This document shows, piece after piece, positions 16,351 to 25,079 of a stretch of 40,481 bases of DNA. How positions within the stretch are numbered: the stretch's first letter is position 1; each line of letters begins with the position of its first letter. Location of the stretch: contig JAIBAK010000007.1 in the NCBI GenBank assembly GCA_019695215.1, positions 65,149 to 105,629 on the forward strand, read 5' to 3'. A program made the position numbers and the translations under genes. This DNA is from Bacteroidia bacterium. GTDB lineage: Bacteria; Bacteroidota; Bacteroidia; UKL13-3. The notes beneath the pieces are model-generated. The model was not told the DNA's origin. It saw nothing but the letters and a program-made list of their open reading frames with translations, and did not search any database.

Positions 16351-16358
16351 TACTTTTG
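16351..16358 (+). promoter_or_regulatory. Probable -7 promoter box for the AAA+ gene
   Basis: TACTTTTG matches TAnnTTTG. A TTG at 16325 lies 23 bp upstream, slightly too far. The box supports ATG 16400 as the true start, since the longer frame's TTG at 16325 would lie upstream of transcription. Confidence 0.45.
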
Positions 16359-16399
16359 GGACAATAACTGAGTCTATACATAAAAACAAGATATCCTGT

Positions 16400-19015
16400 A
16401 TGCCAGGGAAAGATAATCTGAACTATAAGTTCAAAGACATCAAAGTATTCGGGTCAACCGAATGGCTTGCCAATAATGAAAAAAAATACCGGCTGGTGTA
16501 TGACGAGGCCGAGTGTTCTTTTATTTACTGCGAGCTTTCGTTCTTCAATAAAAAATTTGATGAGGAAGACTGGGATGTAAAAATCCAGATTAAGTGTTAC
16601 AAAAATGACGGGTCGCTTATTTGCGATTTAAAAGCCGACCGCAAAATTTCGAAGGAAGAGAATATTGTTTACATACGCGAAGGATGGGGAGTAAAAACCC
16701 CGGGGTCGTACTGGAAACGGGGCTCCTACCGCTGGGAAGCCTGGATTGACGGAGAGCCCGTGGGCGGTAAAGATTTTTTTGTAGAAAAAGAGGGATTGGT
16801 TACCGAGAGCATCAACAATTATTTTCATGTTAAAAATGTTCGCCTTTACGAAGGCCCCGATGCCAATGTACCCAAGGGAGAACGTAAATACCTGAAACAT
16901 TTCAGTGCAAAAGATACCCGATACGTGTGGGTGGAAATTACAGCCGATAACCTGATAAAAAAATACGACCACTGGATGTGTGAGTTTTTTTTCAACTTTA
17001 AAACACACAGCGGACAACTAAAAGGAAGTATTGATAAACTGCAAATGGTAACAAATAAAGATGATGAATTTATTTGCACCATAGGGTGGGGCTCTGACCA
17101 CCGCGGCACCTGGGGACAGGATATGTACACCGTGGAAATTGTTTTCATGGATCAGATTGTTGCCTACATTTCATTTGAGGTGGGCGATGCCGAAATTGAA
17201 GCAACGGCAGAAGATGAAGTGATTGCTCCGGTAATCGCCAAAACACCCGCAAGCGAACGCTTTAAGCAGGAAGCTGAGAACATGGACGAGGTGATGAAAA
17301 GCATGGATGAACTCATAGGCCTCGAATCCATTAAAGCAAAAATTAAAGATTATACCAACTACCTCAACTTTATTCGCCTGCGCAAAGACAAAGGATTTGA
17401 AGACGAGGATAAAATTAATTTGCATGCAGTGTTTACCGGTAATCCCGGAACAGGAAAAACTACGGTGGCCAAAATGCTCGGGAAAATTTATAAAAAATTA
17501 GGCCTGCTAAGCAAAGGGCACGTGTTTGAAGTTGACCGCAGCGATTTGGTTGCAGAATTTATAGGGCAAACAGCACCCAAAACCAAAGAAGCAATAAAAA
17601 AAGCCAAAGGCGGCATTTTGTTTATTGATGAAGCGTATGCACTGGCGCGCAAAAACGATGATTCGAAAGATTTTGGTAAAGAAGTAATAGAAATTTTACT
17701 CAAAGAAATGAGTGACGGTGATGGCGATATTGCCATTATTGTAGCAGGTTACCCCGAGGAGATGAATAATTTTCTTGCATCAAACCCCGGACTTAAATCG
17801 CGTTTTAATATGTACTACGAGTTTCCTGATTACACACCACAGGAACTGATGCTGATTGCCGAATTCAGCTGCGGGAAGAAAAATATTTTATTCAATGGCG
17901 AATCGCGCGAATTTTTATACAAAAAATTAGTTGAATCGTACCGCGAACGTGATAGCACATTTGGCAACGCCCGCTATGTAAACTCGCTGATTGACGAAGC
18001 CAAAATGAATATGGGATTGCGGGTGATGCAAAGCGTGGACCCTGCCAAATTATCGAAAGAAGAACTTTCAACGATAACGGTGGCCGATTTGGAAAAGATA
18101 TTTGGCGTGCGCAAACGCATGGTGGCCGATATTCCAATTGACGAGGATTTGCTGAAAAGTTCCCTCAACTCATTGCATAATATGATTGGGCTCGACCCTG
18201 TGAAAAATGAAATTGACGAGCTGGTTAAATTGGTTCGTTTTTACCGCGAAATCGGTAAAGATGTACGTCAGACATTTTCATTGCATACGGTATTTACCGG
18301 TAATCCCGGAACAGGAAAAACTACAGTGGCCCGTATTCTCGCCCAAATTTATAAATCGCTTGGCATATTGGAACGCGGCAATCTGGTAGAATGCGACCGT
18401 CAGGGATTAGTGGGCGGATACATTGGACAAACAGCAATCAAAACAAACGAAACACTTGAACGGGCCATGGGAGGCGTGTTATTCATTGACGAAGCTTACT
18501 CCCTTACCGAAGGGGGCGAAAATGATTATGGCCGCGAAGCTATTGAAACCATTTTAAAACGGATGGAAGACCGCAGAGGCGATTTTGTGGTAATTGCAGC
18601 CGGATACACCGACAATATGCGCAGATTTCTTGAGTCGAACCCCGGTTTAAAATCGCGTTTCGATAAAGAACTGCATTTTGATGATTACAGCGCCACACAA
18701 CTTTATGATATTGCCGTAAAAATGTTTGCCGACAACAACATTAAACCGGATAAAGAATGTGCTAAGTTTTTGAAAAATTTCCTGAGCGAAATGCACACGC
18801 ACAAAGACAAGTATTTTGGCAATGCGCGGTCGGTAAGAAGAATTGTGGAAGAGGCTATTAAAAATCAGCATTTGCGTTTAGCAAAATTAGATGCAGCCAA
18901 GCGTACATCTGAAATGATTAAAATACTCGCACTGGCCGATGTGGAGGAATTTAAAGTTGATAAAGATGCAGGTGATAAAAATGCTCCAAGCATCGGGTTT
19001 AAAATAAATTCGTAA
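16400..19015 (+). CDS. Double AAA+ ATPase (CbbX/SpoVK-like) with duplicated N-terminal beta domains
   Basis: An 871-residue cytoplasmic protein from ATG 16400. Residues 1-270 hold two tandem, related beta-rich domains; both begin with a K-D/N-I/V-K/R segment (FKDIKVFG, VKNVRLYE) and end with a GWG...G..Y..E...V...F.V block. Two AAA+ modules of the CbbX/SpoVK/EccA type follow. Walker A GNPGTGKT is at about 347 and 634, Walker B FIDEAY has its Asp at about 410 and 697, and NPGLKSRF carries arginine residues in each. Both modules look competent for ATP use. Such ATPases remodel protein complexes; the N-terminal pair probably selects the client. A membrane protein gene starts 10 bp after the stop. 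The Walker A regions share 32 identical bases. The client is unknown. Confidence 0.9.
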   Translation: MPGKDNLNYKFKDIKVFGSTEWLANNEKKYRLVYDEAECSFIYCELSFFNKKFDEEDWDVKIQIKCYKNDGSLICDLKADRKISKEENIVYIREGWGVKTPGSYWKRGSYRWEAWIDGEPVGGKDFFVEKEGLVTESINNYFHVKNVRLYEGPDANVPKGERKYLKHFSAKDTRYVWVEITADNLIKKYDHWMCEFFFNFKTHSGQLKGSIDKLQMVTNKDDEFICTIGWGSDHRGTWGQDMYTVEIVFMDQIVAYISFEVGDAEIEATAEDEVIAPVIAKTPASERFKQEAENMDEVMKSMDELIGLESIKAKIKDYTNYLNFIRLRKDKGFEDEDKINLHAVFTGNPGTGKTTVAKMLGKIYKKLGLLSKGHVFEVDRSDLVAEFIGQTAPKTKEAIKKAKGGILFIDEAYALARKNDDSKDFGKEVIEILLKEMSDGDGDIAIIVAGYPEEMNNFLASNPGLKSRFNMYYEFPDYTPQELMLIAEFSCGKKNILFNGESREFLYKKLVESYRERDSTFGNARYVNSLIDEAKMNMGLRVMQSVDPAKLSKEELSTITVADLEKIFGVRKRMVADIPIDEDLLKSSLNSLHNMIGLDPVKNEIDELVKLVRFYREIGKDVRQTFSLHTVFTGNPGTGKTTVARILAQIYKSLGILERGNLVECDRQGLVGGYIGQTAIKTNETLERAMGGVLFIDEAYSLTEGGENDYGREAIETILKRMEDRRGDFVVIAAGYTDNMRRFLESNPGLKSRFDKELHFDDYSATQLYDIAVKMFADNNIKPDKECAKFLKNFLSEMHTHKDKYFGNARSVRRIVEEAIKNQHLRLAKLDAAKRTSEMIKILALADVEEFKVDKDAGDKNAPSIGFKINS

Positions 19016-19025
19016 CGCAATCCTG

Positions 19026-19406
19026 TTGAAAGGTAAAAAGCTTATCAGCGTGCTGGTATTTGTACTCAGCATTTTGATTTTTGAATTGCTGAGCAGCAAA
19101 CTCTCGGAATACATTTTAGGCATTAAACGTTTTGCCCAAAGTCCGTACAAAGCTACCCTGGTAGGGATGGCGGTAATTGTGTTTGTTTTATTTCCTGCAT
19201 ACAAATGGATGGACAGCGCAGTGCAGCGGTTCACTAAAAAATTTCTGACGGCCGGTAAAAATATTGCCGGCACTTACATCAGTATTTTTCTGATGTTTTT
19301 TCTTTGCTTCTCGGTACTCTTTTTACTTTACCTCAACATGTGGTTTTCCGTTTCGGCAACCGAAGGAGTAAAAAAGATAATGCTTTGGCTGCTCAATTTT
19401 TTTTAA
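19026..19406 (+). CDS. Small membrane protein downstream of the AAA+ ATPase
   Basis: A 126-residue protein with three hydrophobic stretches (about residues 7-23, 43-60 and 82-108) and basic loops (SAVQRFTKKFLTAGK). The start is TTG 19026; no early ATG exists and the first membrane helix begins right after it. It follows the double AAA+ gene by 10 bp, so it is very likely co-transcribed and could anchor or be acted on by that ATPase, though this is positional inference. It ends 4 bp from the convergent Nudix gene. I recognise no family. Confidence 0.65.
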   Translation: MKGKKLISVLVFVLSILIFELLSSKLSEYILGIKRFAQSPYKATLVGMAVIVFVLFPAYKWMDSAVQRFTKKFLTAGKNIAGTYISIFLMFFLCFSVLFLLYLNMWFSVSATEGVKKIMLWLLNFF

Positions 19407-19410
19407 AACC

Positions 19411-19989
19411 TCACTTCAAACCTGCGTGCGCCAATCCTTCTCTGATGAGTTTTATTTTTAACACCGCAGCTACCGTGATGCTGTCCTGAATTTCCCCGCT
19501 AAGCACACGCTGATACAATTCGTCAAAATGAATTTTCCGAACGGCTAATTTTTCATCTTCATCGGGCTGCGACTGGGTATATTCCAAATCGGTTGCAAGG
19601 TAAATATAGGCTATCTCGTCACTGGCCGAATTGCTGAGCTGCATAAACTGAATAAACTCCCAGTTATGTGCAATCACCCCAACTTCTTCCAGCAATTCCC
19701 GTTTAGCCGATTCAAGCGGTTCCACGTTCCGGTCTCCCCCGCCTTCGGGTATTTCCCAGGTGTAAGTTTGCAAAGGATAGCGGTACTGCCCCACAATCCA
19801 GGTGTAGCCTTCGGCATCAATAGGTACCACACCTACGGCAAGTTTTTTAAAACCTACTACCGAGTAAGTACCGGGATTTCCCGAAGGATTTGTTACTTCG
19901 TGATGATCTAATTTTATCCAGGGCGATTCGTAAACCTGTGTTACTTGGTGCGTGGTCCAGGGGTTGGGTTCTACAGGAAGTGGTTCCAT
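19411..19989 (-). CDS. Nudix hydrolase, ADP-ribose pyrophosphatase type
   Basis: A 192-residue protein with the Nudix box in GGGDRNVEPLESAKRELLEEVG; the REL-EE core that binds metal is intact, and the preceding WEIPEGGG is typical of the ADP-sugar branch. IVGQYRYPLQTYTWEIPEGG is the strand-loop before the box. Members cleave ADP-ribose or other nucleoside diphosphate sugars. The ATG directly abuts the stop of the upstream CarboxypepD-like gene (19990), indicating one transcript, although the two products act in different compartments. The exact substrate is not determined. Confidence 0.9.
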   Translation of the reverse strand: MEPLPVEPNPWTTHQVTQVYESPWIKLDHHEVTNPSGNPGTYSVVGFKKLAVGVVPIDAEGYTWIVGQYRYPLQTYTWEIPEGGGDRNVEPLESAKRELLEEVGVIAHNWEFIQFMQLSNSASDEIAYIYLATDLEYTQSQPDEDEKLAVRKIHFDELYQRVLSGEIQDSITVAAVLKIKLIREGLAHAGLK

Positions 19990-20763
19990 TTATTTGGTTT
20001 GTTCTTTAATTCCGAATTTGGCAAACATATACCTTTCGTACGCTTTTTTAATAGCGAATACAAAATCATAATCAGGGCTGGCTAATACAAATTCATTGGT
20101 GAAGCCGCAGTATTTTTTAAATGCAGGAATATCGGCATAATCTAATCCGGTAATATCATGCACCAGGTCTTCATTAAACCGTTTATTTACCACACGCTCC
20201 ACTTCCATTCGTCTGTACATTTGTTCAAACTTAATCATCTCTTTTCCCTTGTGTGTAAAAGGGGCAATGATGGCCGAGAGACCTCCGTTTACTGCCATTC
20301 CGCCTCCTGCTGCCGAACCAAATGACGGGTTTACGGTGTAGCGCTGAATAAGTCCTTCGTAAAATATTTTATCCGTAGCTTTTGAATCAGATGTTTTTAT
20401 TGCCACCACATGTGCCGACCGCAATTGAATAACCAGCACTTTCATATATACTTTTACCTGAAGGGTGCCGGCATTTTCATTGGTTTTATTAATGAGATTA
20501 GTAACCGGGATGGTTTGCGTCATCATTCCGGTATAAGAAACAGCGAGCGTATCGCTTTTTTTAATATACAGAGTAAATCTTCCCTGCGGATCGGTAATGG
20601 CACCTCCGTCCGAGCGTTTAATAATTACATAAGCCTGACTTAAGGGAGTAACGCTATCGGGGCTGTAAACCCTGCCGTTTAACTGGTAACGGGGTTCTTC
20701 GTCCTGCGCATAAACGCTGACCGCACTCACCATAAACGCAAAAAGTAAAACCCCAAACCGCAT
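19990..20763 (-). CDS. Exported protein with an N-terminal carboxypeptidase-regulatory-like domain
   Basis: A 257-residue protein with signal MRFGVLLFAFMVSAVSVYAQ. Residues 25-105 form a CarboxypepD-reg-like beta-sandwich: YQLNGRVYSPDSVTPLSQAYVII, DPQGRFTLYIKKSDTLAVSYTGM. The remaining 150 residues are mixed helix/strand with no known motif (NKRFNEDLVHDITGLDYADIPAFKKYC). It lacks a TonB-dependent barrel, so it is not a SusC-type receptor. ATG 20763 is preferred to the TTG at 20769. It is 33 bp downstream of the LpxR-like gene and immediately before the Nudix gene, in an apparent three-gene operon. Confidence 0.75.
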   Translation of the reverse strand: MRFGVLLFAFMVSAVSVYAQDEEPRYQLNGRVYSPDSVTPLSQAYVIIKRSDGGAITDPQGRFTLYIKKSDTLAVSYTGMMTQTIPVTNLINKTNENAGTLQVKVYMKVLVIQLRSAHVVAIKTSDSKATDKIFYEGLIQRYTVNPSFGSAAGGGMAVNGGLSAIIAPFTHKGKEMIKFEQMYRRMEVERVVNKRFNEDLVHDITGLDYADIPAFKKYCGFTNEFVLASPDYDFVFAIKKAYERYMFAKFGIKEQTK

Positions 20764-20796
20764 AGGCAAATTTACGTATTAGCTTGCATTATTTTG

Positions 20797-21798
20797 TCAG
20801 AACGCAAAAGCGGCTTTTATAGTACCCCATTTAAAATCGGTACCGCCCCTGAACTGTTTAGTTAAAAAATCTCCGCGAAACTCCAGATCAAATCCTCCTA
20901 TGGTAATTCCCAGAGAAGCGTGGTAATTCCACAACTGCCGTTTTACCTCATTGGGTGCTAATACATACTGATTTTTTTGTTGTTTAATCAATCCTCCTTC
21001 AAGGGTGGCATCAAAGGCATTCATAATATATTCCTGACCGAAACGCAGGCAAAGCTGTGCCCTGCTCACCCGCTTGTAATGTATATTGCGGCTGTTATTA
21101 GGCCCAAGGCTGCTGAGGTAAGGATTTAAAAAACCCATGCGGATAAAATACCCGGCACTCCCTTTTATATCTATCATGCCCACATTTGCTTCGGCTGTTG
21201 CAAATCCCTCTATTAAACGCGCGAATTTAAAAGCAAGGTAATCGGCCCGCAGCCTGTACTGAATAGCGAGGGAATTACTCAATTGTTTATCCCATCCTTT
21301 GGGCGCATTATTGGGCGGAATTAAATGCCCCAGCGATTGCACCTGTTTTCCCAAGGCCGATTTACCCAAAACACCCACCCACAAATCGGAGGTGAGCCGG
21401 TAACGACTTTTTATATTATTGCTTACTCCGTTTAACCCAAACAACAGGTAAGAAGCAAACGGACGATCGCCATAGGTAATGCCGGTATCATTTAAATCGC
21501 GGGGGGTGTACATGTTTGAAACAAGTGACAATCCCTGGTAATAATCGGTTTGGGAGCCACGGGTTTTTATATTCGCCCATTTTAGCGGACTTTCCTTAAG
21601 CAATTCGTTGAAGGTAAAAAAACAAATGCCATTGGTAAAATACTTATCGGTTTTAAAGAAAATATCATTGGCAAAATGAAACCCCGCAATGTTTTCGTCA
21701 GAGCGGTTTTTAAATACCTGCCGCTGCCCTGAGGCTGCCCTGGTGCCCGCGAACCATGCCCAGCATATCATTACCGTATAAAACCAACCAGATTTCAT
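20797..21798 (-). CDS. LpxR-like lipid A deacylase family protein
   Basis: A 333-residue outer-membrane protein with an N-terminal signal. HFANDIFFKTDKYFTNG (Asn44, Asp45, Thr50, Asp51), YGDRPFASYLLFG near residue 110 and LGHLIPPNNAPKGWDKQL with His near 158 match the conserved active-site blocks of LpxR, the calcium-dependent enzyme that removes the 3'-linked acyl chains from lipid A. The rest reads as beta-barrel strands. It would act in the outer membrane and alter LPS. It is divergent from the subtilase gene and first in a minus-strand group with the CarboxypepD-like and Nudix genes. Enzyme activity is predicted from motifs only. Confidence 0.85.
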   Translation of the reverse strand: MKSGWFYTVMICWAWFAGTRAASGQRQVFKNRSDENIAGFHFANDIFFKTDKYFTNGICFFTFNELLKESPLKWANIKTRGSQTDYYQGLSLVSNMYTPRDLNDTGITYGDRPFASYLLFGLNGVSNNIKSRYRLTSDLWVGVLGKSALGKQVQSLGHLIPPNNAPKGWDKQLSNSLAIQYRLRADYLAFKFARLIEGFATAEANVGMIDIKGSAGYFIRMGFLNPYLSSLGPNNSRNIHYKRVSRAQLCLRFGQEYIMNAFDATLEGGLIKQQKNQYVLAPNEVKRQLWNYHASLGITIGGFDLEFRGDFLTKQFRGGTDFKWGTIKAAFAF

Positions 21799-21912
21799 GA
21801 AGAAGGCGCAAGATATAACAGCCGTTCAAACTTTTTAAACAGCCGTTTATCGAAAAAATTCATTTCCTGAGTTCCAAAGCGTATTTTGCACCTTTAATTC
21901 TAAATAAATTTT

Positions 21913-23577
21913 ATGAAACGTATTTTTATTCAACTGGTACTTATTCTGGTTGCCTTTTCAGCTTTCGCCCAGAAAAAAGAAGCCAAGGCGCCCGACAACT
22001 GGTTTAATCTGGACCCGAAAAAAAATAAGGTAAACGGCATAGGAACCGAACGCGCCTACAGCGAACTGCTGAAAAACAAAAAATCAAATACGGTGATAGT
22101 TGCCGTGATTGATGGCGGAACTGATATTTACCACGAAGACCTGAAAGACATCATCTGGACCAATGAAGATGAAATTCCAAACAACGGAATTGACGATGAC
22201 CACAACGGTTATATTGACGACATTCACGGATGGAATTTTATTGGCGGCCATAATCCCGATTCAAACGTAAAAGAAGACACTTATGAACTTACCCGTTTGT
22301 ATGCCCACCTCAACTCGCTTTACGGTAAAGTAGATAAAAGTAAAGTTTCTCCGCAAAAGAAAACCGAATACGAAAAATACGAGCGCGTAAAAAAAGTGTA
22401 TGAAGAAGAAAAAGAACGTTACACCAAAGGCATGCACCGCATTTCTGAAATTGCAAAAGGTGTAGAAGCCGTACTCACTAAAATAGGTAAGCAGGAACCT
22501 ACCGTGGGCGAAGTAGAAAACTTTAAACCCACCAACGACCGCGAAGAAAAAGGGCGTGCAGCTTTGCTGAGTGCCTTAACCAAATCTATTAAAATAGAAA
22601 TGACCAATGTGAAGCCCGACATTTCTTTCATAATCACCATGAGTGTGCTTTCACAAACCGGAACCGCTGACAGTTGTAAAAAAATGCTGAGCAGTTTTAT
22701 CGAGTACTACAGCAAATACCTTAACTACCATTTAAACACTGATTTTGATACACGCAAAACTGTAGTGTTGGATAACTACGATAAAATTAATGATATTTCA
22801 TATGGCAACAACAACGTGAAAGGTCCAAGTGCAGGCCATGGTTCGCACGTAGCCGGGATTATTGCCGCTATGCGCAACAACAATATTGGCATAAAAGGAG
22901 TAGCCGACAACGTACGCATTATGGTGCTGCGTGTGGTGCCCGATGGCGATGAGCGCGATAAAGATGTGGCCAATGCCATTAGGTATGCAGCCGACAACGG
23001 AGCAAAAGTTATCAATATGAGTTTTGGCAAAGCGTGGTCGTGGAATAAAAAAGCGGTTGACGAAGCTGCCAAATATGCCAGTGATAAAGATGTGCTGCTG
23101 GTGCATGCGGCAGGTAATGATAACAAGGACCTTGAAAAATTCTATAACTACCCCAGCGACCAGTTTGAAGGAACAGAAGATGTGATTCCAAACTGGATTG
23201 AAGTGGGGGCTTCGTCATGGATGAAAGGCAAACTTGTTCCGGCCAGTTTTTCAAACTACGGAATGGAAGCCGTTGATTTATTTGCTCCGGGGGTAGACAT
23301 TTATTCTACCGTTCCCGATACAAACAAATACGACTCGTATGACGGAACCAGTATGGCTGCTCCGGTTACCGCAGGTGCTGCTGCTTTAATTCGCTCTTAT
23401 TATCCTAACCTTACCGCTACTCAGGTAAAAGAAATTTTAATGAAAAGCGTTACTCCGGTAAAAGGCAAAGTAAAAATGCCCGGTAAAAAAGATAAAGTGA
23501 AAATGAAAATGCTGTGCAAAACCGGTGGTATAGTTAACGTGTATAATGCCCTTATACTGGCCGAAACGTATAAATAA
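21913..23577 (+). CDS. S8 family serine peptidase (subtilase), secreted
   Basis: A 554-residue protein with signal MKRIFIQLVLILVAFSAFAQ. The catalytic triad is visible: Asp67 in VIDGGTD, His309 in GHGSHVAGI and Ser480 in GTSMAAP, with the oxyanion Asn in HAAGNDN. About 240 residues separate Asp and His, far more than in classic subtilisins; the insertion (about 110-290) is Lys/Glu-rich and largely helical. No T9SS C-terminal sorting domain is seen, so it is probably periplasmic. The gene is monocistronic, divergent from the LpxR-like gene, with a weak hairpin downstream. Confidence 0.93.
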   Translation: MKRIFIQLVLILVAFSAFAQKKEAKAPDNWFNLDPKKNKVNGIGTERAYSELLKNKKSNTVIVAVIDGGTDIYHEDLKDIIWTNEDEIPNNGIDDDHNGYIDDIHGWNFIGGHNPDSNVKEDTYELTRLYAHLNSLYGKVDKSKVSPQKKTEYEKYERVKKVYEEEKERYTKGMHRISEIAKGVEAVLTKIGKQEPTVGEVENFKPTNDREEKGRAALLSALTKSIKIEMTNVKPDISFIITMSVLSQTGTADSCKKMLSSFIEYYSKYLNYHLNTDFDTRKTVVLDNYDKINDISYGNNNVKGPSAGHGSHVAGIIAAMRNNNIGIKGVADNVRIMVLRVVPDGDERDKDVANAIRYAADNGAKVINMSFGKAWSWNKKAVDEAAKYASDKDVLLVHAAGNDNKDLEKFYNYPSDQFEGTEDVIPNWIEVGASSWMKGKLVPASFSNYGMEAVDLFAPGVDIYSTVPDTNKYDSYDGTSMAAPVTAGAAALIRSYYPNLTATQVKEILMKSVTPVKGKVKMPGKKDKVKMKMLCKTGGIVNVYNALILAETYK

Positions 23578-23654
23578 TAACATGTGCGCTATCCATATGG
23601 TCTTTTTTCTTTCGCATTGAGAACAGGCATGAGCACCCAATAATCTGAAATGCG

Positions 23655-23690
23655 GGATGCAGCTATTTATCATTTGATTTTTCTGCATCC
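23655..23690 (+). terminator. Possible terminator of the subtilase gene
   Basis: GGATGCAG and CTGCATCC arms with a 20-nt loop, followed by GGTTTTATG. The loop is long and the T run short, so this is tentative. Confidence 0.35.
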
Positions 23691-23722
23691 GGTTTTATGT
23701 GTCTGTGTGATAAAAGAAGAAA

Positions 23723-23796
23723 AAACACATAGAAACATAGGTACACATAGCCACATAGCAATTCAATGGTAAAAAAATCTATGTGCCTATGTGTTT
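23723..23796. repeat. CATAG-rich inverted repeat
   Basis: Four CATAG units spaced 8-10 bp apart on the left, and CTATGTGCCTATGTGT (23779-23794) on the right, pairing with 23743-23758 with one mismatch and a 20-nt loop. It may be a dispersed intergenic repeat. Confidence 0.6.
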
Positions 23797-23907
23797 ATTG
23801 GGACCTGGACAAGTACATATAAGTGATAAATGGAAGATGGGCAGTACCCTCGTTTATTTTTTGCTGATAGAATAATACGTTAACTAATAATTAACAAAAA
23901 ACAACTT

Positions 23908-23939
23908 AAAAAAGCAGACCTGATAAGTCTGCTTTTTTT
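23908..23939. terminator. Terminator of the YjdF-like gene
   Basis: AAAAAGCAGAC / GTCTGCTTTTT hairpin with A and T tracts on both sides, 19 bp from the minus-strand stop at 23959; it can act in both directions. Confidence 0.85.
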
Positions 23940-23958
23940 ATGCCTTATGCTTATTATA

Positions 23959-24597
23959 TTATTTCGCCACTAACCGCTTGAGCCAATACCCGCATACCAT
24001 CACGCCAAGCGCTCCGCTAAAGGCAAGTCCCATGTCTTTTTGTGCGTCCCACACATCGCCCTGCGTGCCTAAATAGGCAATCCCTTCGGAGGGGAAAAAA
24101 ATATCGGCCACGGCCCATTCTACCAGTTCGTAGGCAGCACTAAACGACAGGGTAATTTCAACCGGCAACGTCCAGCAAACCCAGTTGGGCCATTGAAAAT
24201 GATTGATAAAATAATCGCGCATAGGATAGGTAAGTAAAAACCCGAAACTGAAATGAACAATGCGGTCGTAATGGTTGCGCTCCAGATGAAACGTATCCTT
24301 TAGCCAGTATCCGAAAGGGTTCTCGGCATAAGTATACTCGGCTCCGTAAATATGAAGCATCCCGTACACAAACAACAGCGTATAACTTAAATCACTGAAT
24401 TTAAACTTTCGGTATCCTACAAACAGTACTGCGAGTATAAATGCTGTGAGTGTATTTTCGGTAAACCAGTTGGTGCGGTCGGTGGTGTTAATAAAAGTTA
24501 TTACCCAGCATATAAAAAAAACAACCACATAAGCTTTGAGCAGTGCATTTTCTTTAAACGAAACACGAAGCGGATGAGAGGCGGTAGTAATCATCAT
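23959..24597 (-). CDS. YjdF-like (DUF2238) membrane protein
   Basis: A 212-residue protein with about five or six hydrophobic segments. The family hallmark HYDRIVHFSFGFLLTYPMRD is present, and the C-terminal YLGTQGDVWDAQKDMGLA is also conserved in DUF2238/YjdF proteins. These are inner-membrane proteins of unknown function. Two Met codons stand at the start (24597 and 24594). It lies downstream of a small exported-protein gene (31 bp) on the same strand and ends at a strong hairpin. Confidence 0.85.
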   Translation of the reverse strand: MMITTASHPLRVSFKENALLKAYVVVFFICWVITFINTTDRTNWFTENTLTAFILAVLFVGYRKFKFSDLSYTLLFVYGMLHIYGAEYTYAENPFGYWLKDTFHLERNHYDRIVHFSFGFLLTYPMRDYFINHFQWPNWVCWTLPVEITLSFSAAYELVEWAVADIFFPSEGIAYLGTQGDVWDAQKDMGLAFSGALGVMVCGYWLKRLVAK

Positions 24598-24628
24598 ACA
24601 GGTTTGGTAAAGTACGATATATGCCAGG

Positions 24629-24892
24629 TTACTCTATTGAAGAACCTCCCGATTTATTTTTTTCATGAAACCGGCTACTTGTATATTCTATATACGCCAC
24701 TTGGTTATATGGTGTCACATATCCGTAAACTTTCCCTTGATAACATTTTTCTTTAGGGGCCGCATAGGTAACCATAACAAAAGGCTCAATCACACTGGTT
24801 GTTGATTCCTCCTCTTCAGTGCATACATGGTGGCTGTACAAGGCTAGTGCTAAAGCCCCGGCTGCAAAAAGTATTATTTTTAGTGCTTTCAT
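24629..24892 (-). CDS. Small hypothetical exported protein
   Basis: An 87-residue protein starting MKALKIILFAAGALALALYSHH, a signal peptide or membrane anchor. The mature part has two Cys (VCTEE, EKCYQG) and the stretch GKVYGYVTPYNQVAYIEYTSSRF. The longer frame from 25027 adds 45 residues without an ATG start and is rejected. Nothing identifies a family. It lies between the aconitase terminator and the YjdF-like gene. Confidence 0.55.
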   Translation of the reverse strand: MKALKIILFAAGALALALYSHHVCTEEEESTTSVIEPFVMVTYAAPKEKCYQGKVYGYVTPYNQVAYIEYTSSRFHEKNKSGGSSIE

Positions 24893-25030
24893 GGATGTAT
24901 TTTTTAGTAAAACAACTTTTGGCCAAAAAACGTATCTGCAATGTAACAAATATTTTAATACTCCCGGTAAAAAATCTATCCAATGCCATCTGAAAAGGTT
25001 AAACCCATTGCTCAACCCTGGCGGCACAAA

Positions 25031-25059
25031 AAAAGGCGACCCGGTCAGAGTCGCCTTTT
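25031..25059. terminator. Terminator of aconitase
   Basis: AAAAGGCGAC / GTCGCCTTTT hairpin with a 9-nt loop, 21 bp beyond the aconitase stop on the minus strand. A tract and T tract on both sides allow two-way function. Confidence 0.85.
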
Positions 25060-25079
25060 CAGGTTAACGTATCAACGGT

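Larger units (their letters stand above)
23578..23958. other. 381-bp intergenic region, no gene found
   Basis: No credible coding frame is present. It holds a weak hairpin (23655-23690), a CATAG-rich imperfect repeat (23723-23796) and a strong terminator (23908-23939). The short minus-strand open frame crossing its left part is a shadow of the subtilase gene. Confidence 0.7.

Noticed and set aside
23723..23796. CRISPR array
   Set aside because: CATAG units are 8-10 bp apart with no constant 25-40 bp repeats, no spacers of even length and no cas genes.
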